The translations under genes and the position numbers were made by a program. 64,000 nucleotides of DNA from MED-G105 sp039814575 (GTDB taxonomy: Bacteria > Pseudomonadota > Alphaproteobacteria > Caulobacterales > Parvularculaceae), in the NCBI GenBank assembly GCA_039814575.1, contig JBCCAY010000018.1:1-64000 (forward strand). Reading direction: 5' to 3'. This document shows, in pieces, positions 35,356-44,155 of the stretch; the first letter of the stretch is position 1; each line of letters opens with the position of its first letter. Under the pieces are notes generated by a model that made no database searches, had not been told where the DNA came from, and saw nothing but the letters and a program-made list of their open reading frames with translations.

Positions 35356-36051
35356 TTACGCATCATCCGTTGCTGGAACGGGGTCGACGACAAGCGCGCG
35401 CGCCGCGACGACGGCTTGCGTGCGTGTCTGCACTTCGAGTTTCTTAAAGATTGCGGTGAGGTGCGCTTTCACGGTCGCTTCGCTGATTGATAGTTCGTAA
35501 GCGATTTGTTTGTTCAAAAGACCTTGGTGCACAAGCAAAAGAACTTTCAGCTGTGTCGGAGTGAGGCTGTTGAGCCGGTCCGCCAGCGCGCTTGCGTCGT
35601 CGTCGCCGGCTTCTTCATACCAGCGCGGCGCCCATTCATCGCCGTCCAGAACGGCTTCGACCGCTTCGCGGATTTCGGCCATGTCGAGCGACTTTGGAAT
35701 GAATGCGGCGGCGCCAAAGGCGAGGGCGCGGCGAATGACGTCTTGGCTTTCATCGCCGGAGACGATGGCGATCGGCACGCTTGGCCAGTCCTGTCGGAAG
35801 CTAACAAGTCCCGCGAAGCCGTCGCTGTCGCCCATGTGCAAGTCGAGGCATAATAAGCCGGGTGCGTCGTTTTCAATGGCGGAGCGGGCTTCTTTCAGGC
35901 TGGATGTTTCGATGATGGCCCGGCCGGGCGCGGCGGCGCTGACTGCTTGGCTGAGCGCCGCGCGGAAGAGAGGGTGGTCGTCGGCGATGACCACAGGCTT
36001 CGACACGGCGCCGCTCGCTCCGGCGGTCTTATTGGTTTCATCCGTAGGCAT
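35356..36051 (-). CDS. crbR: LuxR/NarL-type response regulator (CrbR-like)
   Basis: This 231-residue protein has a receiver at about 18-135, with VIADDHP acidic pocket, phospho-acceptor Asp70 in LLCLDLHMGD and PKSL with the conserved Lys. A LuxR HTH lies at about 165-225 (LTPTQLKVLLLVHQGLLNKQ, SISEATVKAHL). It converges with crbS (18-bp gap) and lies downstream of acs on the same strand. In Vibrio and Pseudomonas, homologous regulators activate acs and carboxylate uptake. The paired palindromes upstream of acs and the symporter are candidate binding sites. Confidence 0.87.
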   Translation of the reverse strand: MPTDETNKTAGASGAVSKPVVIADDHPLFRAALSQAVSAAAPGRAIIETSSLKEARSAIENDAPGLLCLDLHMGDSDGFAGLVSFRQDWPSVPIAIVSGDESQDVIRRALAFGAAAFIPKSLDMAEIREAVEAVLDGDEWAPRWYEEAGDDDASALADRLNSLTPTQLKVLLLVHQGLLNKQIAYELSISEATVKAHLTAIFKKLEVQTRTQAVVAARALVVDPVPATDDA

Positions 36052-36081
36052 GGTTGCGGTTTTCCGTCAGCAATGAAACGC

Positions 36082-36097
36082 CGCCGGCGAACCGGCG
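36082..36097 (-). promoter_or_regulatory. GC hairpin between acs and crbR
   Basis: CGCCGG and CCGGCG pair around TTCG (minus strand) in the 59-bp gap between the acs stop and the crbR start. Only a three-base T-run follows, so it is at best a weak terminator and may simply trim acs read-through into crbR. Confidence 0.4.
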
Positions 36098-36110
36098 ACG
36101 TGTCGCAACT

Positions 36111-38108
36111 TTAGCGGTTTAAGCGGCTATCGATCAATTCTTGAACGACGCCTGGGTCGGCGAGCGTCGAAATGTCGCCGAGGGAGTCATAGGCGTTCTC
36201 CGCGATTTTCCGAAGAATGCGCCGCATGATTTTGCCGGATCGGGTTTTCGGGAGGCCCGGCGCGATGTGCAGGAAGTCGGGCTTCGCGATCGGACCGATT
36301 TCCGTGCGGACCCATTTCGTTAGTTCCGCGGACAAGTCGTCGCTTGGCGTTTCGCCGTCCATGAGGATGACATAGCAATAAACGCCTTGGCCTTTGATGT
36401 CGTGGGGCACGCCGACGACGGCGGCTTCCGCGACGGCTTTATGGGCGACCAGTGCGCTTTCTATTTCCGCCGTGCCCATGCGGTGGCCGGAGACATTGAG
36501 GACGTCGTCGACACGGCCGGTGATCCAGAAATAGCCGTCATCGTCACGACGGGCGCCGTCGCCAGAAAAGTAATACCCCGGATATGTCGTGAAATAAGTG
36601 TCGATAAAGCGCTGATGGTCGCCATAGACCGTGCGCATTTGTCCGGGCCAAGAATCTCGGATGACGAGATTGCCGTCCGTCGCCCCGTCGAGAATGGCGC
36701 CTTCATTATCGACGAGGGCGGCGTCAATGCCGAAGAGCGGTTTCGTGGCGGACCCTGGTTTCAAATCCGTCGCGCCGGGGAGGGGCGAGATGAGGATGCC
36801 GCCGGTCTCAGTTTGCCACCAGGTGTCGACGATGGGGCACCGCTCTTTGCCGACGGTGCGGTGATACCAAAGCCACGCTTCCGGATTGATCGGTTCACCG
36901 ACGGAGCCGAGAAGACGCAGACTTGAAAGGTCTGCAGTGTTTACTGGGGCATCGCCTTCGCGCATGAGTGAGCGAATGGCCGTCGGTGCTGTGTAGAAGA
37001 TATTGACTGAGTGCTTCTCGCATACTTGCCAGAAGCGCGAGGCGTCCGGATAGGTCGGCACGCCTTCGAACATCAGCGTCGTCGCGCCGTTCGCCAAGGG
37101 CCCGTAGACGATATAGGAGTGTCCGGTAACCCAGCCGACGTCGGCCGTACACCAATATATCTCGCCGTCGTGGTAATCGAAAACAGCCTCATGGGTGAAC
37201 GCCGCATAGGCGAGATAGCCGCCCGTCGTGTGTAAAACCCCTTTTGGTTTGCCTGTGGAGCCCGACGTATAGAGAATAAAAAGCGGGTCTTCGGCGTTCA
37301 TGGGCTCCGGCGGACACTCAGGCGAAACCCAAGCGCGGGCCGTTTCCCAGGCGACGTCGCGGGCTTCATCACTCGGTAAGTCCGCGCCGGTGCGGGCGAC
37401 GACGAGCACCGTGTTAACTGCTTGCGTATTGTGATCAGCGCTTGCGAGCGCTTTGTCGACATTGGCTTTTAAAGGCGTCGCCTTGCCGCCGCGCACGCCT
37501 TCGTCCGCTGTGACGACGGCGACAGCGCCGCAGTCTTCAATACGGCTTGCAAGGGCGTCCGGGGAAAAGCCGCCGAAGACGATGGAGTGAATGGCGCCGA
37601 TGCGTGCGCACGCCAGCATGGCGTAGGCCGCTTCGGGGATCATTGGCATATAAAGAATGACACGGTCGCCTTTCTTGACACCGCGTTCTTTCAGAACGTT
37701 CGCCATGCGACACACTTCTTCGTGCAGCATACGATAGGTGATCGCTTTATCTTCTTGCGGGTCGTCGCCTTCCCACAGGATCGCCGTCTGATCGCCGCGG
37801 GTTTCCAGGTGTCGGTCGATGCAGTTCACCGAGACGTTTAGAACGCCGTCTTCATACCAACGAATTCGGAAATCATCGACATTGTAAGAGACGTCTTTGA
37901 CTTTGGAAAAAGGCGTTATCCAGTCGAGGCGGCGGCCGACATCGCCCCAAAAGCCTTCCGGGTCGGCGAGGCTGCGGGCGCGTGCGGCCTCATAGTCCGC
38001 GCGATCATACCGCGCTGCTGCGGCGGTTTCGGGCGCGACGGGGAACAGCGTTTCGCCGCTGTTTTTAGCGCTGTCTTCAGGCGTTTTTTGGGCGGTGGCG
38101 TTTGGCAT
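36111..38108 (-). CDS. acs: Acetyl-CoA synthetase (AMP-forming)
   Basis: This 665-residue enzyme activates acetate to acetyl-CoA through acetyl-AMP. Motifs include LYTSGSTGKPKGVLH (P-loop-like A3), WWQTETGG (A5), SGDGARRDDDGYFWITGR (A7-A8) and the acetylatable Lys in PKTRSGKIMRR near the C-terminus. I chose the ATG at 38108, which has GCAGGAAGGGA upstream; the frame stays open to 38264, but those codons run through a perfect palindrome that looks like an operator. It sits beside crbR and crbS, which supports control by that pair. Confidence 0.95.
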   Translation of the reverse strand: MPNATAQKTPEDSAKNSGETLFPVAPETAAAARYDRADYEAARARSLADPEGFWGDVGRRLDWITPFSKVKDVSYNVDDFRIRWYEDGVLNVSVNCIDRHLETRGDQTAILWEGDDPQEDKAITYRMLHEEVCRMANVLKERGVKKGDRVILYMPMIPEAAYAMLACARIGAIHSIVFGGFSPDALASRIEDCGAVAVVTADEGVRGGKATPLKANVDKALASADHNTQAVNTVLVVARTGADLPSDEARDVAWETARAWVSPECPPEPMNAEDPLFILYTSGSTGKPKGVLHTTGGYLAYAAFTHEAVFDYHDGEIYWCTADVGWVTGHSYIVYGPLANGATTLMFEGVPTYPDASRFWQVCEKHSVNIFYTAPTAIRSLMREGDAPVNTADLSSLRLLGSVGEPINPEAWLWYHRTVGKERCPIVDTWWQTETGGILISPLPGATDLKPGSATKPLFGIDAALVDNEGAILDGATDGNLVIRDSWPGQMRTVYGDHQRFIDTYFTTYPGYYFSGDGARRDDDGYFWITGRVDDVLNVSGHRMGTAEIESALVAHKAVAEAAVVGVPHDIKGQGVYCYVILMDGETPSDDLSAELTKWVRTEIGPIAKPDFLHIAPGLPKTRSGKIMRRILRKIAENAYDSLGDISTLADPGVVQELIDSRLNR

Positions 38109-38500
38109 GGGGCGGTCCCTTCCTGCAGCGGCCGCGGGGCTTGCGAAGGGCTCGTCTTGCGCCCCGATGAGCGGCCCAATGCGCGGCGTCATGATCGGGA
38201 GCGTATCGCCTACTCCCACGCTCGCCAGCATCGCCGCACGCGCGCCATGCGTCCATTCGACCATGGTCGCATAGACCTATGGCCAATAGCGGGCGGGCGG
38301 AAATCTTGGCCAAATTTGAAGCGTAGGACCGCGTTCACAGGAAAGCCGATGGGAGCGGCTTTTTTACGAGCGGGGTCGGCGAACCGCCGGACTTAGAGAA
38401 CGATTCCTAAGAACTGGCGGCGCGAATAGGCGAAACCCGGCGCTGGACAAACGGCTATCCAATCGACGGGGACGCGAGGGAACGGGAGAACGCTCTAGCC
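38109..38500. other. Divergent acs / porin intergenic region
   Basis: About 390 bp lie between the chosen acs start and the DcaP-type porin. The only clear element is the CGACCATGGTCG palindrome at 38258. The rest shows no coding character and should hold the two divergent promoters. Confidence 0.5.
38258..38269. promoter_or_regulatory. Palindromic candidate CrbR operator upstream of acs
   Basis: CGACCATGGTCG is a perfect 12-bp palindrome, 150 bp upstream of the acs start at 38108. It differs at two central bases from CGACCAAAGTCG before the DUF4212/symporter pair. Sharing by two acetate-linked operons suggests one regulator; CrbR is the local candidate. Confidence 0.5.
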
Positions 38501-39985
38501 ATGTTTTCGATCACCATACTGAAGGAAGACAATCGATCCTCGCGCGGTGCGCGGCGGGGAGCTTTGCTTCTAGGAACAATCATTGCGGGACTGACTGTTT
38601 CGCCTGCTTTCGCCGAGGAGTCGCTGGAGGCGCGCGTTGACGCCCTCGAAGGCAAGCTTGACCTCATCTTGCAGCACCTTGAAGGCGGCGCGCAGTTGAC
38701 GCCGCAGCAAGCGGTGAGCGTTAAAGACGCCGCGGGCGTTGTGAAGGGGTATGCTGAACATTCAAAAGCCCCCGCAACCGAGGGGCCGCGACCAATTCTT
38801 GTGGAGTTGGACACGCCCGGCGGCGTCAGCGCACAGTCTGACGCGATGGCGCAAATGACGCCTGGCGCGGCGCCGAAACCTGAGAAGGACGGCTTTAAGA
38901 TTGGCGACGCGCAGGTCACGTTCGGCGGTTATGTGAAACTTGATGCGGCGCTTACCAACTTTTCCGGCGGCGAACTCGCGTCCAATAATATTGGCCGCGA
39001 TTTCTATATTCCGGCGCTTGTGCCTGTTGGCGGCGAGGGCGACGGGGCGGACTTTGACTTTAATCCGCGTGAGACCCGTTTCATCTTTGACGTGAAAACG
39101 AATCGCGGCGGCCATGACATTGGCGGCAAGATTGAATTCGACTTCCAGGTGACGACCGAAGGCAATGAGCGCATTTCCAACAGCTTCGTGCCGCGCATGC
39201 GCCAAGCGTATTTCACCTTCGACAATTGGCTTTTGGGGCAAACCTGGTCGACGTTCCAGGACGTTGCGGCGCTTCCGGATAATCTCGACTTTATCGGCCC
39301 GACGGAAGGCACGGTCTTCAACCGACAGCCGATGATCCGCTACACCAAAGGTCCTTGGCAAATAGCGCTGGAGCAGCCCGAAACGGAGATCACCACCGAC
39401 ACCGGCGGGCGCATATTGCCGGGCGACGATTTCGTTCCTGACGTGGTCGTTCGTCACAATAAGAAAGGCGACTGGGGCCATGTCACCGCCGCCGGCATCT
39501 TCCGTGTCCTGCATGTGGAAGATGAGACGATGCCCATGGGCCAAGAAGACGACGCCTTTGGTTATGGCATCAGTCTTTCCGGCAAGCTGAAAGTGGCGCG
39601 GCGCGACGATATTCGTTTCATGGCGACCTATGGCGAGGGCATTGGCCGTTATATCGGTCTCAATGTCGTCAATGACGCCGCCGTTGATACGAACGGTGAG
39701 TTGACCACGATCGAGACGCTCTCCGGCTTTTTGTCCTACCGGCATTTCTGGACGGATAATTTGCGCTCCAATCTGACGGGCGGCTATTTCAAAGCGGATA
39801 ATCCGATTGATCTCGTCGGCGACGGCGTCACGGATCAAGTTTATTCCGTACACGCGAATATCATTTATTCGCCGATCAAGAAGTTCGATGTGGGCTTTGA
39901 ATATATCTATTCAAATCGTCAACTTGAGAGCGGCATTGACGGGGACATGAACAAGTTCCAGTTCTCGACGAAGTACAGCTTCTAA
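38501..39985 (+). CDS. DcaP-type trimeric outer-membrane porin
   Basis: This 494-residue protein has a signal peptide (GALLLGTIIAGLTVSPAFA) followed by a short coiled coil (ESLEARVDALEGKLDLILQHL in part) like that at the start of DcaP porins. A 16-strand barrel has DcaP-like segments (FGGYVKLDAALTNFSGG, FNPRETRFIFDVKT, RMRQAYFTFDNWLLGQTWS, FIGPTEGTVFNRQPMIRYT). It ends in the barrel-assembly Phe (KYSF). Family members take up dicarboxylates and other small anions. Divergence from acs suggests it may serve carboxylate uptake. A terminator follows at 40017. Confidence 0.82.
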   Translation: MFSITILKEDNRSSRGARRGALLLGTIIAGLTVSPAFAEESLEARVDALEGKLDLILQHLEGGAQLTPQQAVSVKDAAGVVKGYAEHSKAPATEGPRPILVELDTPGGVSAQSDAMAQMTPGAAPKPEKDGFKIGDAQVTFGGYVKLDAALTNFSGGELASNNIGRDFYIPALVPVGGEGDGADFDFNPRETRFIFDVKTNRGGHDIGGKIEFDFQVTTEGNERISNSFVPRMRQAYFTFDNWLLGQTWSTFQDVAALPDNLDFIGPTEGTVFNRQPMIRYTKGPWQIALEQPETEITTDTGGRILPGDDFVPDVVVRHNKKGDWGHVTAAGIFRVLHVEDETMPMGQEDDAFGYGISLSGKLKVARRDDIRFMATYGEGIGRYIGLNVVNDAAVDTNGELTTIETLSGFLSYRHFWTDNLRSNLTGGYFKADNPIDLVGDGVTDQVYSVHANIIYSPIKKFDVGFEYIYSNRQLESGIDGDMNKFQFSTKYSF

Positions 39986-40016
39986 GCGGTCGCCGCGCGG
40001 AGCAGCAGCAATTAAG

Positions 40017-40050
40017 AGGCGTTCGCAAAATTGCAGCGGACGCCTTTTTC
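40017..40050 (+). terminator. Rho-independent terminator after the porin gene
   Basis: AGGCGTTCGC pairs with GCGGACGCCT (one mismatch) around a nine-base loop, followed by TTTTC. It begins 32 bases after the porin stop codon. Confidence 0.85.
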
Positions 40051-40224
40051 TTTGAAAAACAGGCGTCCTTTGCCGATTGCTCTGCGTATCATGGAACGTG
40101 TACCACGCGCGCACGTTGATTGCGCTCGGTAATCAGTTTGCGGGCTTGCCCTTGGCCTACAGACCGCGTTACGAGCGCATTCGATAGTTTTTTGCGCAAC
40201 CGCCTTGATAAGGAGAACGCCGCC

Positions 40225-40821
40225 ATGGCCTTGACGCTCCCTGACCTTCCCTACGCCCGCAACGCCCTCGCTCCGCATATTTCGGAAGAGACGTTGAATT
40301 TCCACTATGGCAAACACCATCAAGCCTATGTGGACAACACCAATAAAGCGATCGCCGGCGGCCCGCTGGACTCCGCGTCTTTGGAAGACATCATCCACGA
40401 AGCCCATGGCAAAGACCAAGGCCTTTTCAATAATTCCGCGCAGATCTGGAACCATACCTTCTATTGGAATTCCATCGGCCCGAACGGCGGCGGCGCGCCA
40501 ACGGGCGCAGTCGCCGACGCCATTAAAGGCGCCTTCGGCAGCTATGACACGTTCAAAGATGAATTCGCCAAAGCAGGCGCAACGCAGTTCGGCTCCGGTT
40601 GGGCGTGGCTTGTCGTCAAAGACGGAAAGCTGGAAGTGCGCAAAACGGCGAACGCCGATTTGCCGCTCACCGAAGCCGGTGTCACGCCGCTTCTCACCAT
40701 GGATGTATGGGAACATGCCTATTACATCGACTACCAGAACAAGCGTCCGGCTTATATCTCCACGTTCCTAGACAGCCTCGTGAACTGGGACTTCGCCAAC
40801 GCTAATCTCGCTAAGGCGTAA
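40225..40821 (+). CDS. sodB: Fe-type superoxide dismutase
   Basis: This 198-residue enzyme disproportionates superoxide. The ATG at 40225 follows AAGGAGAACGCC; the frame is open upstream to 40120, but that part is leader. Metal-ligand segments are FHYGKHHQAYVDN, WNHTFYWNSI and DVWEHAYYIDY. The AQIWNHTFYW and GATQFGSGWAWL patterns are those of Fe-type rather than Mn-type enzymes. It is monocistronic with its own terminator and lies tail-to-tail with feoB. Confidence 0.93.
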   Translation: MALTLPDLPYARNALAPHISEETLNFHYGKHHQAYVDNTNKAIAGGPLDSASLEDIIHEAHGKDQGLFNNSAQIWNHTFYWNSIGPNGGGAPTGAVADAIKGAFGSYDTFKDEFAKAGATQFGSGWAWLVVKDGKLEVRKTANADLPLTEAGVTPLLTMDVWEHAYYIDYQNKRPAYISTFLDSLVNWDFANANLAKA

Positions 40822-40854
40822 GCGTTCCAGCGACAACTTTGCTGACACAAAATC

Positions 40855-40887
40855 GCCGCCGACGCCGAAAGGCGCGGCGGCTTTTTT
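40855..40887 (+). terminator. Rho-independent terminator after sodB
   Basis: GCCGCC-GA-CGCC and GGCG-C-GGCGGC pair around a GAAA loop with a small internal bulge, followed by six T. On the other strand the stem is followed by TTTT, so it may also stop transcripts from feoB. Confidence 0.85.
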
Positions 40888-40913
40888 GGGGCGCGAGATG
40901 GGCGTCGAAGGGC

Positions 40914-42749
40914 CTAAAGCAGCGCTGTCGCTGTCCAATAGGTAATTCCGGCCGCTGCATAAGCGAGCCCCATGAGATAAAAGAAGGCGAACGTCGTCCA
41001 TTGCCAGGAATTCGTTTCACGGCGTACGGCGGCCAGCGTTGCGAAACATTGGGGCGCGAACACGTACCAGGCGATGAAGGCGAGGGCGGTCGGCAGGCTC
41101 CACGCGGATTGCAACACGGCGGCTAAGCCTTCTGTGTTCTCCTCGGGGTTTTGAACCGCGTAGACCGTGCCGAGCGCCGCGATCGAAACCTCGCGGGCGG
41201 CCATGCCGGGTATGAGGGCGATGGCGATTTCCAAATTGAAACCGATGGGTTTCAAGATCACTTCCAGGACGCCGCCAATGCGCCCGGCATAGGTTTCGTT
41301 GAGGGAACCGGCAGAGGTCGGATAGGCCACAAGGAACCAAAGGCCGATCGATGTTGCAAGAATGATGGTTCCCGCACGGCGAATGAACGCCGACGCCCGC
41401 GTCGCGAGTCCGAGGAAGAAATCGCGCGGTTCTGGCAGCTTATAGGTCGGCAGTTCCATAATCAGCGGCTGCGGCGGCGCTTTGGCGATGGTGCGCTTCA
41501 TCACATAGGCGACCGTCACAGCGCTGATGACGCCCACAATATAAAGTCCGAACATCACCAAGCCTTGGAGATTGAAGGGACCGACGGCGTTTGGCGGCAC
41601 GAACGCCGCGATCATCACAGTGTAGACCGGTAAACGTGCCGAACACGTCATCAGGGGCGCGATCATAATAGTCGTTAGGCGATCGCGTTCGCTCTCAATC
41701 ACGCGGGCCGCCATGATGCCGGGAATGGCGCAGGCGAAGCTCGACAACAGCGGAATGAACGCGCGGCCATTGAGGCCGACGCGGGTCATCAATTCGTCCA
41801 TCATGAACGCCGCGCGCGCCATATAGCCGGACGCCTCCAGGATCAAAATGAATGAGAACAAGATCAGAATCTGCGGCAGGAAAATTAAAACGCTGCCGAC
41901 GCCGGCGATGACGCCGTCGGTGAGGAGGTCTCGCAACCAGATGTCGGGGAGAGCGCCGGCGACATAGTCGCCCGCCGCCGCGGCGCCGGCTTCAATCGCG
42001 TCCATCGCTGGCGCGGACCAGCTGAACACCGCCTGAAATATTAGAAACAACAGCACCGCGAGCACCGCCGGACCGGCGAACGGGTTCAGCAAAACCTTGT
42101 CGATCTCGCGCGTGAGTTGGTTGAAGACGGGTTCTTCAACGATCACCGATCGCGCGATGGCGCGGGCTTCGCTTTGCAGCGTTTTCAAGTCTTTTGATGC
42201 GGCCTCTTCAACCTTAGTCGCGCTTGCCGCCCGTTCTGTGTCGAGCACGGCGTCCAAGCGATCGAGCAAAGCTTGCCGACCAGCGGCCCGAGTGGCGCGG
42301 GAGGCGACGACCGGCGCGCCGAGCTCTTTTTCGAGCTTCTCCACGTCGATGACGAGACCATCGCGTTCGGCGAGGTCCATCATATTGAGGACGACGATCA
42401 TCGGTTTGCCGAGCGCGCGGACTTGCAAAACGGAGTGTAGGTGGGTGCGGATGTTCGCCGCGTCGATCATCACGACGAGATAGTCTGGCGCTTGTTTCGT
42501 CTCTGACTGTCCGGTGAGAACATTGACGGCGACCCGTTCATCCATAGAGCGCGGCGTCAGGCCGTAAATGCCGGGCAGGTCGATAAGCTCGAGCACGCGA
42601 CCGCTCGGCGTTGGGAACCGACCCTCACGCATTTCCACGGTCGCGCCGGGATAGTTCGCGATTTTTGCGCGACCGCCCGTGAGGCCGTTAAAGAGGGTGC
42701 TTTTACCGCAATTGGGCGCGCCGATGAGCGCAAGACGCAAAGTTGTCAT
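40914..42749 (-). CDS. feoB: Ferrous iron transporter FeoB
   Basis: This 611-residue Fe(II) transporter has an N-terminal G domain: G1 GAPNCGKST, a switch region with NYPGATVE, G3 DLPGIYGL and G4 NMMD. A GDI-like helical segment (about 160-215) and a core of about eight helices with Gate motifs follow (SSFACAIPGIMAARVIES, LMTCSARLPVYTV). It is shorter than the 770-residue enterobacterial form but within the normal range for this class. It follows feoA by 36 bp on the same strand. Confidence 0.94.
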   Translation of the reverse strand: MTTLRLALIGAPNCGKSTLFNGLTGGRAKIANYPGATVEMREGRFPTPSGRVLELIDLPGIYGLTPRSMDERVAVNVLTGQSETKQAPDYLVVMIDAANIRTHLHSVLQVRALGKPMIVVLNMMDLAERDGLVIDVEKLEKELGAPVVASRATRAAGRQALLDRLDAVLDTERAASATKVEEAASKDLKTLQSEARAIARSVIVEEPVFNQLTREIDKVLLNPFAGPAVLAVLLFLIFQAVFSWSAPAMDAIEAGAAAAGDYVAGALPDIWLRDLLTDGVIAGVGSVLIFLPQILILFSFILILEASGYMARAAFMMDELMTRVGLNGRAFIPLLSSFACAIPGIMAARVIESERDRLTTIMIAPLMTCSARLPVYTVMIAAFVPPNAVGPFNLQGLVMFGLYIVGVISAVTVAYVMKRTIAKAPPQPLIMELPTYKLPEPRDFFLGLATRASAFIRRAGTIILATSIGLWFLVAYPTSAGSLNETYAGRIGGVLEVILKPIGFNLEIAIALIPGMAAREVSIAALGTVYAVQNPEENTEGLAAVLQSAWSLPTALAFIAWYVFAPQCFATLAAVRRETNSWQWTTFAFFYLMGLAYAAAGITYWTATALL

Positions 42750-42785
42750 ATCCGCTGGATTTCCAAGATAGGCGGGCTGTGTTGA

Positions 42786-43046
42786 CTACGCCGCCGGGCT
42801 TTCGGTGTCCAAAGTGTGGGGATCGGAAACGCCGATCGCCGCCGCTTCTTCCGGCCTTAAGGCGATGAGGGTTCGGTTCAGGCGAATGCAGAGCGGCCTG
42901 CCCGCGACCGGGCCGACCTCGATCATTTCAACAGTGTCGCCCTCTGCAAATCCGACTTCGCGTAGTTTTGCGTTGAGCGCCGCGTCATCGCTGTCGATCG
43001 AAGCGACTTCGGCTTTGCGCCCTTTTTTAAGTTCGTTTAACCGCAA
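42786..43046 (-). CDS. feoA: FeoA-type SH3-like iron transport protein
   Basis: This protein has about 86 residues from the TTG at 43046, which has GGAGGCGAC just upstream and begins at the conserved LRLNELKKG. An ATG at 43082 would add 12 residues ahead of the domain and lacks a good site. The SH3-like fold is marked by KAEVASID, LREVGFAEGDTVEMIEVGP and PLCIRLNRTLIALRPEEAAAI. FeoA supports FeoB activity at the inner membrane. It is the first gene of feoAB. Confidence 0.88.
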   Translation of the reverse strand: MRLNELKKGRKAEVASIDSDDAALNAKLREVGFAEGDTVEMIEVGPVAGRPLCIRLNRTLIALRPEEAAAIGVSDPHTLDTESPAA

Positions 43047-43281
43047 GACGTCGCCTCCAGATCTGTGATTGGCTTGTCGCATTGTTAAGACTTGTTTGCA
43101 ATCCGGAGCGGCGACGACTCGCTGTTTCGTGAGCCGTCGATGCTTCTGTGCGATAATCGCGCGGATGTCGGCCGTAGAAGGGGCGACGGCCCATTCGCAG
43201 CGTCCTGCGGCGATATTGAGCGTCGTTGTTTATTGAAGGGTCGGCTTAAATCTTGGGGAATCAATTATAGCAGCTGATACT

Positions 43282-44037
43282 ATGAAAGAGCGCCCTCAGA
43301 CCGGCCAAGCGCATCGCCCCAACCATCGCCCTGACCATCGCCCCGACCTTCGCGGCGCCGTAAGCGGTGATACCGGCGACGTGTGCAGCGACAATCTCGC
43401 CGCGCGGGTGCGCCATGATTTGCTGCAGCCCGTCGCCGCGATGAAGATGCTGACGGCCCGATTTCGAGACGATATGCCGGCGGAGGAACGCGTCGCCTTA
43501 GCGAACGCTTTTGCCGCGTCTATCGAGGACCTGGAAGGCGCAATAGACCAGATCTCCACGCATCTTTTTTTGCGCCATGGCGTTTTAACGCCCGTTTTTG
43601 AGCCGACCAATCTGGATGCTTGGATCGTAAACGTCGCTGCTCCCCATAAGGAAAGGATGCACGCCGCAGGCTTGGCGCTGACGATCGACGCCGCCGCCGG
43701 GCGCCAGTCGATCGATGATCCGCTTTTGCGGATTATTCTGGAGGCGGCGTTAGATAACGCTTTTCAGTTTACGCCGTCTGGAACCATTGTTCTGCGGGCA
43801 CGGGGGGTCGGAAATGGCTTTACCCTGACGGTTTCGGACAGCGGCGTCGGCCTGCCGGATGAGCCTATGGAGCGGCTTTGCGCGCCCTTTTATGTGCAAA
43901 ACGCGGAGGCGGGGAGAGCGACGACGCGTCTTGGTTTAGGGCTCTCGAACGCCTCCGACGCCGCTGCGATCATTGGCGGAACAATAGACTTGAAAGCAGG
44001 CGATGACCGCGGCGCGGTCTTCACTTTTGCAAGCTAA
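43282..44037 (+). CDS. Soluble sensorless histidine kinase with HDLLQP H-box
   Basis: This 251-residue protein has no membrane helix and no recognisable sensor domain. An N-terminal HRPN/D repeat (about 11-22) leads to a dimerisation/phosphotransfer domain with VRHDLLQPVAAMKML, then a HATPase domain (EAALDNAFQFTP, SDSGVGLP, RLGLGLSNA). The HDxLQP H-box is the same subtype as in the CrbS-like kinase (SHDVLQPLNA). Downstream and convergent is a LuxR-type regulator. It probably acts as a soluble kinase or phosphatase for that regulator, or modulates the CrbS/CrbR pair. Confidence 0.8.
   Translation: MKERPQTGQAHRPNHRPDHRPDLRGAVSGDTGDVCSDNLAARVRHDLLQPVAAMKMLTARFRDDMPAEERVALANAFAASIEDLEGAIDQISTHLFLRHGVLTPVFEPTNLDAWIVNVAAPHKERMHAAGLALTIDAAAGRQSIDDPLLRIILEAALDNAFQFTPSGTIVLRARGVGNGFTLTVSDSGVGLPDEPMERLCAPFYVQNAEAGRATTRLGLGLSNASDAAAIIGGTIDLKAGDDRGAVFTFAS
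43312..43347 (+). repeat. Three 12-bp tandem repeats at the kinase N-terminus
   Basis: CATCGCCCC-AAC, CATCGCCCT-GAC and CATCGCCCC-GAC encode HRPN-HRPD-HRPD near the start of the soluble kinase. It is a short coding slippage repeat. Confidence 0.8.
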
Positions 44038-44155
44038 CGCGAATTTCCACAGCCGCTCAAAAGCCGCTCAAACCTTGAAACTCTATCAGTTCGAACAGAC
44101 GGCGCTCTTGCATCGTCTGCATCTAAGTTTGCTCTGTCATCGGATTGCTGAACTG

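Noticed and set aside
38762..39853. 363-residue frame opposite the DcaP-type porin
   Set aside because: The porin has signal peptide, barrel strands and final Phe; the opposite frame has no recognisable domain.
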